From: Strix aluco
Lineage: Eukaryota; Chordata; Aves; Strigiformes; Strigidae
Reading direction: 5' to 3'
Assembly: GCF_031877795.1 (NCBI RefSeq)
Contig: NC_133954.1
Location: forward strand, 9,701,466-9,765,465
DNA length: 64,000 nt
The notes beneath the pieces are model-generated. The model was not told where the DNA came from and searched no databases. It was given only the letters and a program-made list of their open reading frames with translations. A program made the translations under genes and the position numbers. Of the stretch, positions 56,701-64,000 are shown piece after piece (position 1 is the first letter of the stretch; each line of letters begins with the position of its first letter).

Positions 56701-59700
56701 CCTGGCCCCGGTGCTGCTGGAGGAGCCGAGGTGGCAGGGAGGGACGCGGGGCTGCCGAGCCCCGGCTTAATTTCTCCATCCCATTGCATTACATCTGTAA
56801 AGCTCAGATGCTTCACAAGAAATTATCACCAACACCCGTCAGCACCCGGCCTGTCGGAGCAAGTTAATGATTTGTCACCGGGGCTCTGCCCGCGCGTCAC
56901 AGCGATTACGGCAGGGCTCCTTCCAGCAGCCAAAGGTCTCTCCCCCGCCAGCGAAGCACAGGCGCTTCACCCAGCCACCCACCCCCAAAAGCCACGGGGG
57001 GGACCACGGCGCACCCCGCACCACAGGGTGCCCCACGGCACAGGGTCTGTGCCTCCCCCGGGAGGGCACGGCCGCTCCCTTGCCTTCCCCGCCTCCTGCG
57101 GGTTTGATCACCCGGGCGTGGGATATTTGGAAAACACCGAGCGAGCATTCCACCCCCGCCCCGCCGCCAGCTCCGGCCCCCACGCGGGGTCTTGGAAGGA
57201 GCCCGAGGACTCGCTGGGCTCAAGCGCAGCCGTGGCGGGGGGACCCGGCGAGCCCCGGCATCCGCAGGCACAGCGCGAGGCTCCGGCCCCGTCTGCGAAG
57301 CCATCGCGGAGCCGAGCGACTGAGGCACGTCGAAATGCCTCTGGGCCTGTCAACAGCCACAGCACAACCCATCAGGGCCAGCGTATTTAGACGGGTATTT
57401 CAAACCTCTGCCTAATTAGAAACATCTCCATCTCCCCCCGCAGCCCTCGACCAGCCGTGCAGCATTCCCACGCCAGAGGTGGGGGCGAGGAGCTCTGCCC
57501 ATCGAGGCACCTGCGCGGCTCCAAAGCCAACCCAATTTAAGCACAGACGTGATGTTTTGCTGCTTAGGTCAAGTTTGAAGACCTGAGGGAGTACCTGCAC
57601 CTTCACACCCCCCCGTCCCCCACCGCTTTGCCACACAGTGTCCATGGGGAAGGGGGGTAAAACCAACCCTCACGAAGCAGAGAACGCTGCAGCGATTCAA
57701 GACACCGATGCAGCCCTGGTGTCCCCCCGAGCTGCCACCCCAGCACACACAGACCGACCTGGGACACTCCACGGTCTCATGGGGCTGAGAGCCACCACCC
57801 AACCCCCGGCTCTGGGTGATGCCAAGTGCCCCCCACACCCCGGCTGGGTGGGAAAGCACCACTGGAACCAAGGTAAAAGCTGAAGTCCAAGGTAGGCTGG
57901 TACTGATTTAATAGAAATTAAATTTCTTTTTAACTTCTCTTAATTAGAAGCCAGTCTAATTTAAACCTTCCAGACTAGCACAAGCCTCAGTACAGATGCT
58001 GCAATTAAAGTCTTGCGAGTTCTCTGCAAAGAGGCTCCGCTTCCCCAGCCTGCGAAGCGGGGGCCAAGGGCAGCTCCGCTCCCAAAGGCTCTGCCATCTG
58101 CGAGCGGCAGCGCGCCCGGCAGCAGCGCCGGCTTAAACCCCGGAGATCTGGAAGTGCGATAAAAAGCCAAATCCCATCAAGTGCTCCCACACCAAACCAC
58201 AGCCTCGAAGGGAAACCATCGTCACAGGAACAGCCTCAGCTGAAAAAGCCGTGCAGCTGCACCCCACTGCCTGCCCCAGCTGCTAGAGCTGATTAGGGAT
58301 TTCAGGTGGGGGAAACAAAGGGGAGAGTTAATGGGATTAGGACAGCGCTGACCATTACACCCAAACACGGCGCTGGGACCAGAGGGAAAATCCTCCAAGG
58401 TCCCCGGCTGCAGCCAAGCCACGAGCCACCCGCTCTGCTGAGGTGGTCCATGAGGCACAGATCACTGGCGTGTTGGGCCCCGGCACCCCCCGGCAGCCCG
58501 GCTCGGCCCCACCGGGACGCGGGCGCTTCCTGGAGCCAGGGAGGACGCGCCACATCGCCCAGACAATGGACTGGAACCGTCATTGTCTGGGCGCGAGGGC
58601 CCTGCCGCAGCCGCCCACCTGCCCCCGGCGCCCCGCCAGCGTTGGGGACCCACATCTCCCCCAGCGCCCACGCAGGAGCCAGCCCTGGAGCGGAAAACCC
58701 CCCTCAGCCACTGATGCCAGGAGCTCTGCGCGTTCCCGTCCTGATGGCCAACTTGTTTAAGCCAAATTAGCAGTAAAATGGGTTTTTCATAATACTTTAT
58801 GGAAATCCTCCAAAGCGATGAACAATTACAGGCTTCAGATGTGCAAAGGCTGTTGCAGCGGGTACCCCACGCTCTTCCAGCCGACTGATAAAACACCAAC
58901 AAGGACACAGAAAGGGACCTTAAAATCTCCCCAGCGCTGTTACCGGCTGGGCCGGACACCGGCTGCCCCCGAGAGCGGGGCCAGGAGCGGACCCTGCGGG
59001 CACTGCACCCCCCAGATGGGGCTGACAGCCCGGAGCGAACGCCCCCGGCCCCGCTCCAGCCCCGCGGCAGCTGGCAGCGAGACGCCTCGCCCCCGGCTCC
59101 CCGCCGGCAGACAGACAGACAGACACGAGGCCGCCGGGTGTCGGGGCTGGCAAGTGGGACCAGCGCCCAAACCAGCACGACACGGGCGGGAGCTGCGGTG
59201 GCTGCGCCCAGCCGGGTCACGGGGCATCCTCAGCCCCCACCAGCGCAGGGAAGCCGACGGGGAGTATCAGGGGCTCACCCAGGCACCCCAACAGCATCGC
59301 GGGAAAGCCAAGGGGGCACAGGAACGCGGCTGAAGGCAGCTGCCGTCACCCCCGCACGGGCAGGACAGCGGCGTGGGTCACCCAGGCCCAGCCCCGGCCA
59401 GCGGCCGTGCCCTCCCGGCCGGCGTTGCCGCTCCTCTCGCCGCACAAACGTCTCGCCAAGTGGCTCGCACGACAGCCCACGTTTTCCCTCTCGGGGCAAC
59501 TCCCAGCAATGTTTCAGCATTATCCTTTCATCCGTGCTGCAAACCTGATTAATTAAGCTAATCGCTCAGCTAACGCAATTAGGGTGCTCTGTCCTCTCCT
59601 AACACCCGAGTTTCGCTCCCGCCGCGTTTCCCGGCGCGGGTGCCCGCTGTCAGCTGCTGCCGGGGGGCTCGGTTGGGACACCCCCTCCCGCCGAGCAAAG

Positions 59701-60419
59701 GCGTGCCCACGGCTCCGCCATCCCGGGTGACGCGAGGCCACCCCGATCCCTCCGCGACCCCCTGGGACCCCCGGCCACGCGCTCCGCGAGCCCGGCTGCG
59801 GGCGAGGGGCAGCCCCGGGCAGCGCGGCGGGGACGGACGGTGGCCTCGAGCGGGCGCCGGCAGCACGCGGCCATCGGGCGTGACTCGCGGCACGGCGGCC
59901 GCGGCACCCAGCAGCCACGGGTGACGTAAGAGCCCCACGGCCACCTGGGCGAGGAGCAGCGTGCCAAGGCCTCGCCCGCAGCCCCGCCACCGCCCCGACG
60001 CCTCGCCCGCGGAGCCGCGACTCCGGGCGGTGCCGGGGACGAAGCCGCCGCCTGGCACCGGGGCGCGGGGACGCAACTTCCCAACTCGCTCCCGCGGCAC
60101 CGGGCGGGGACGGGGACAGCGCGGCCGCCCGCGGGGGGCTCACCCCGGGGACCCGCCCGCCCGGCCCCACGCAGGACGGGCTCCGCCGCCCCCGCCGCGG
60201 CCCCCCGCGGGCCGGGCCGCGCTCCCGGGGCGGGGCGGGGGCACAGGGCGCTGCCGCCGGCGCGGAGCCCTACCCCGAGCGGCGGGACCGGCCCGGAGCG
60301 CCCAGCACGGACCCACGGGTGCTCCCAGCCCGAGCGCGGCCGCTCCCCAGCCCAGGACACCCGGTTGCCCCGGCCCCCTCCCCCCAGCTCCGGGCCGGGC
60401 CCCCCCGGGCCCCGCTCAC
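50714..60419 (-). other. JUP intron 1
   Basis: Exon 2 begins at about 50713 and the noncoding exon 1 ends at 60420 with a GTGAGC donor. The 9.7-kb intron is GC-rich with sharply bounded AT-rich islands at about 52240-52345, 52915-52985, 56440-56640, 57895-57970, 58735-58870 and 59530-59590. It also holds a 13-bp perfect inverted repeat at 58556-58593. No coding exon is seen. First introns of epithelial genes often carry enhancers, but that role is only a guess here. Confidence 0.65.
58556..58593. repeat. Perfect 13-bp inverted repeat with SOX-like cores
   Basis: CGCCCAGACAATG at 58556-58568 is followed after 12 bases by its exact reverse complement at 58581-58593. The arms contain ACAATG and CATTGT, the core of SOX sites, facing each other. 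It could be a paired protein site or an RNA hairpin. Confidence 0.85.
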
Positions 60420-60500
60420 CTGCGCGGCGCTTCCCTGCGCGGACACTGGCGGCCGCCGCGCTCCTGCCCGAACAAAAGGGAGCAGCGCCCCGCGCGCCGC
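60420..60500 (-). other. JUP: JUP noncoding exon 1 (approximate 5' end)
   Basis: On the minus strand GGAAGCGCCGCGCAG is followed by GTGAGCGG, a strong donor in a CpG island and the right distance above a CCAAT box. No ATG is used here; translation starts in exon 2. The 5' limit is estimated. Confidence 0.6.
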
Positions 60501-60760
60501 CCCGCCCCCGCCGCGCGCCCCGCCCCGCGCCCCGCCGGACCGCTATTGGACCGCCCGCACGTCCGTCAAGCCCTTGGCACGCCGGGCACCGCCCCCGCCG
60601 GACGTGTTTATCCGCTCTCCATTGGCGGGGGCGCGGCCGCCCCGCCCTTCGCCGGCAGGTGATTGGGCAGCTGGGCGGGGTGGGCGGGGCGAGGCGGCGG
60701 GCGGGGCAGGGCGCGACCGGCCGGGGGACCACCTGGGTGACGTCACTGGGCGGGGCGGGG
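60500..60760 (-). promoter_or_regulatory. JUP CpG-island promoter with three CCAAT boxes and a CRE
   Basis: Read on the minus strand, CCAAT boxes lie at 60545-60549, 60621-60625 and 60662-60666. A perfect palindromic CRE (TGACGTCA) lies at 60738-60745, with GC boxes between. There is no TATA. The CpG island spans roughly 59.6-61.4 kb. Confidence 0.65.
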
Positions 60761-60899
60761 GCGGGGCCAAGGACCCTCCCCGGGGCGGGGCCAGGACGTA
60801 CCTGGGCAGGGCGGGGGCAGCCCCGGGGGGGCGGGGACCCCCGGGCACGTACGTGGGGTGCGGGGACCCCGGGGGTGCGGGGAGCCCTCCCCCCACAAG

Positions 60900-62860
60900 G
60901 CCGACCCCTGCGAGGGAGCTCGGGCCCCCCCGCGGCCTCGCCCCTGCGTGTCCCCCCGGGCAGCGCCCGCCTTCCCCCCCCCACCCCCGGGCTGGGCACC
61001 CCGGGGCTGCAGCACCCGGCCGGGAGGGGAGCGGAGCGCGGGGGGGCTCGGGGCTCCCCAGCTGTGCCCCCGCTCCCCCCGCCCGCCCCGGCCTGGCCAG
61101 GCCGCCATCGCAGCCCTCGTGTGGCCCCGGTCCCCCGCAGCACCCACGGGCAGCGGGTCCGGCCCTGGAGCATCACCCGGGCCCGGGAAGGGGCTTCACC
61201 CCCCCGGGCGGGGAACCTGCGGCAGGAGCCGGCAGCGAGAGGCGCTGGGGGAGGGCTCGGGCGCTGCCGCCCGCGTCACCCCCGGCCCCGGCCAGACTGG
61301 TCCAGCCGGGTGCTGCCGCCGTGTCCCGGCTCAGCCGCGTTCCGCCAGCCCTGGGTGAAGCCTCCGTCACCCAGCGCCTGCGTCACCGGGGAGCACCCGG
61401 CACCAGGGCACGGCCCAGCCCGCGGTGGGACCCTCGGGCCCTCAAAACCTCATTTATGTTCTGTCTTGGTCAAGGTCAGGGCATTCAGGGAAGAGCAGCG
61501 CTGCCTTCGTGGCAGTAACCCAGGCTCACCCCCCCGCATCCCACCTCATGTCCCTGCTTGCCCCCCCACATCCCACCCCTGCACCCCCCTGCAGCCCGGC
61601 TCTGCCGGTCCCATGTGCCACGGGGGATGGTGGCCACACTCGCAGCCCGGGCCACTGCCGGGGTCACGCGCCGCTCGCAGAGCTGCTACCCCCAGTGCCG
61701 GACCCCACGGGAGGGACCGCGGAGCCGCGAGGGGACCCCGGGGACCCCGGCCCAGGGCTGGGGGGGGCTTCTCCCGGCGCTGGCAAGAAGCCGTGTGCCC
61801 CAACGTGAGCCTGGGGCTGGCGAGGGGACGCTGTGCCCAGGCGCGTGTCGGAGCGGGGTGCAGGCCCCGCGGGCCCTGTGCCACCCTCGCCCGGTTTGTT
61901 GGGGAGATAAACAAGCCTTTGCCCCCCGGGCCGTGACGCCAGCGCTGGGCTGAGCTCTTCCCGCTGATCCGGGCTCAAGCGCCGCCGGCCGCGCCCCGCC
62001 GGGCTGTCGCTGTGACCCATCGGTGACAAACCCCGCTGCTCCCGAGGGACGGGACAGCCCTGCCCGGCGCAGGGACGCACAGCGCTGCCTCCCCTTAGCT
62101 CTGCCCCGAGCCCCCAGCCCTGCCCGCGGGTCTGGGGGCTCAGCCCCGTCCCCCGTCCCGGTGCCCCGCGCAAGGGCAGAGCTGGGAAAGCCCTGGTGCA
62201 TGGGAGCTGCGGGGCAGGGCAGGGTGGGGTGCTGGCAGCCTCCCCGCCGCCCCCTTCTTCCCTTCCCTCCCCCGGGGCCAACGCCGTGATTCAGCCTCTC
62301 GGTTTCAGTCCTCGCAGCCAACTTCCACGGGCAGCCGGAACGCTCCGGCGCAGCAGGGAGGAGCGAGGGCCGCGGCCGCCCGACGCCCCGTGCCCAGGGC
62401 AGGCGTGGGCTTGTCAGCAGCAACGGCGGCCCCTGAAACGGGCCCCAAAACGCCCTGACACCGGCGGGAGGGGGGTCGTCCCCCCCTGCCACCCTGAACC
62501 AGCATCGGGGGCACAGGCTGCACCCTCTGGACCAGCAGCAGGACAATGCACCCCCCAGGGAGCAGTGTCAGGGTGATGCACCCCCCCAAAACCACCAGCA
62601 GCTGATGCACATCGCACCCCAACACCCGTATCAGGGTGAGGCATGCTGCCCCCAGCCACAAGGCGGGGACACACCCCCCAGTGTGGTCGTGGCCCCCAAG
62701 CCTCCCCAGCCCCACAAGCCCCCTCAGCCCCCCTGCAGGGTCTCCCCCACTTTATGGGGGCATCCAGCCCCCCAGCCCATCCTCCCGCTCCCACCCGAGC
62801 GGCCGGCTCCTGCAGAACACCCCAGCCCCAGGGAGCCCCAAGGTGGAGGCAGCTGTGAAA
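60900..62860. other. Intergenic region between JUP and P3H4
   Basis: GC- and CpG-rich sequence upstream of JUP running to the end of P3H4. Long open frames on both strands are composition artefacts. No gene or repeat family is recognised. Confidence 0.55.
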
Positions 62861-62874
62861 AGACCGGTCCGGAT

Positions 62875-62880
62875 TTTATT
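62875..62880 (-). terminator. P3H4 polyadenylation signal
   Basis: AATAAA on the minus strand about 775 nt beyond the P3H4 stop. Just upstream of it, on the transcribed strand, lies a T run (plus-strand A run at about 62909-62921). Confidence 0.7.
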
Positions 62881-63653
62881 AAAAGTTCAGCACCAGTAAA
62901 TATAAAAAAAAAAAAAAGCGACTGTGCAAGTCGGGAAGTATTAAATTAACGGAGCTTAAGGCTACAGAGGGCTGGTGTGGGGAAAATTCAAGGCACACGC
63001 AGGGCACAGGCGACGCAGCCTCACCAGGCTGCAGCCACGCAGCGGCACGGGGACACCAGCACACCCCGAGCCCCGCGGTAGCCCCGGGCACCCCGAAGGG
63101 ACCCTGGACTCTGGGGGCTGGCGGGGGGCCGGAGGCACCAGAGCAGGAGCCCCGAGGAGCCCCAGGAGGGGCAGCACCATGCATTGCTCCCGGAGCAGGG
63201 GCAGCCCCCCAAAACCCTCGAGACAACATGGGGGTCAATCCTGGCGCACGGTCCACAGGTCCTGGGAGGAGCGGAGGGACACCGGGGACAGGGATGGCCC
63301 GGGGGGGGGCTCCTGGGCAGGCAGGGGGGTTCGGCGGTGCCGGTGCTCCACCGAGGGGAATCGGGCTGCGCTCAGGGCAGCAGACGTCCCAATGGCCAAG
63401 GCAGCCCTGCCGCTGGGCACCAGGCAGGATCAGCCCTTCCCTGCGAGCCCGTTTCTGCGCGGCGGCTGGCAGGAGCTCGAAGCCCGACGTCCCCGGGATG
63501 ACGTCACAGGGCCACCGCCGGCCAGCTCTGTCAGGGCCGGGCACCCCTTCGCCTGGCTCATCGCAGGGTCTCTGCAAAATAGGGGGGACTCGGTGGCACC
63601 GGGGCGCAGGTGCCAGCCTCCCCCCACCCCGCAGCACGGGCCCCAGCCCCGCA

Positions 63654-64000
63654 TCAGGAACCTTGGTCAGCTTTGTCCCCCTTGGTCTTGGGCTCCTGCC
63701 ACCACTCTGCGAAGAAGCCCTCCTCGTAGTCGCCTTCGCCCTCGAACTCGCCATCAGAGGGCAGGTCCCGCGCCGCCGGCCCCTCGCCGCCGTCCACCTC
63801 CATCTGCAGCGCGGGACGGGCAGGAGGAGGCAGCGGGGCCCCGTCCGCAGCCTCTTCTCCAGGGCTGGTTCAAGGGTCGGACCCCCCCGCCCGAGGAAGG
63901 GCCCTGCCCTGGGGTACCCACAGCACCCACCCGCACCACCCAGCACCCCCAAAAGCGCCCGGCTGCACCCACGCCGGGGCCATCGTCTACCTCATCGTCA
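63654..64000 (-). CDS. P3H4: P3H4 (SC65, LEPREL4), last exons only
   Basis: The final exon is 63654-63803 (150 nt with stop). The last ten bases of the preceding exon are 63991-64000 (GTAGAC donor, phase 0). Together they read [11 protein letters not shown], then [20 protein letters not shown] and a short [11 protein letters not shown] tail. From memory human P3H4 ends DDEMELEE, then [19 protein letters not shown], so identification is good, and the gene follows JUP in human too. P3H4 is a non-catalytic ER protein of the leprecan family. It works with P3H3 and lysyl hydroxylase 1 in collagen lysine modification. The rest of the gene lies to the right of the window. Confidence 0.92.

Noticed and set aside
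59650-61936. Open frames of about 500 aa across the JUP promoter CpG island
   Set aside because: They cross promoter and noncoding exon sequence, are open on both strands, and are rich in Pro, Ala, Arg and Gly without domains.
62879-63952. 357-aa minus-strand frame at the P3H4 end
   Set aside because: It runs through the P3H4 last exon in a different frame and through its 3' UTR; the P3H4 frame is the one with family similarity.

Overview
The window is GC-rich vertebrate nuclear DNA with multi-exon genes, CpG-island promoters, polyadenylation signals, microsatellites and a CR1-type LINE tail. It looks avian. The gene order and orientation match human 17q21.2 as I remember it: type I keratin (-), EIF1 (+), GAST (+), HAP1 (-), JUP (-), P3H4 (-). 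The deduced gastrin-36 differs at several positions from the chicken peptide as I recall it, so this is probably a bird other than Gallus.

Layout. 1-2.6 kb: first three coding exons of a type I keratin on the minus strand, cut by the window edge. 2.6-19.4 kb: intergenic, with a G-rich minisatellite near 8.9-9.4 kb and no gene I can support. 19.4-22.1 kb: complete EIF1 in four coding exons under a TATA/CCAAT CpG-island promoter. 22.1-25.1 kb: intergenic, with CA/TG microsatellites and a clean 30-bp minisatellite. 25.1-26.1 kb: complete GAST. 26.2-39.7 kb: complete HAP1 on the minus strand, ending about 120 bp from the end of GAST. 42.1-60.5 kb: complete JUP, with 13 coding exons and a noncoding first exon behind a 9.7-kb intron. 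62.9-64 kb: the 3' end of P3H4.

The genes sit together by ancient synteny and do not form one pathway. Keratin and plakoglobin are both parts of the epithelial desmosome/intermediate-filament system. EIF1 is a housekeeping initiation factor, gastrin a stomach hormone, HAP1 a motor adaptor and P3H4 a collagen-modification partner in the ER.

The most interesting locus is HAP1. The common exons can be joined in frame to two alternative first-exon sets: a TATA-driven exon like human HAP1 exon 1, and an upstream exon set encoding a TRAK-type N-terminus. The protein also keeps the TRAK/Milton C-terminal half that human HAP1 appears to lack. It ends at a TGA inside a motif that TRAK1/2 carry uninterrupted, and recognisable family sequence continues past that stop.
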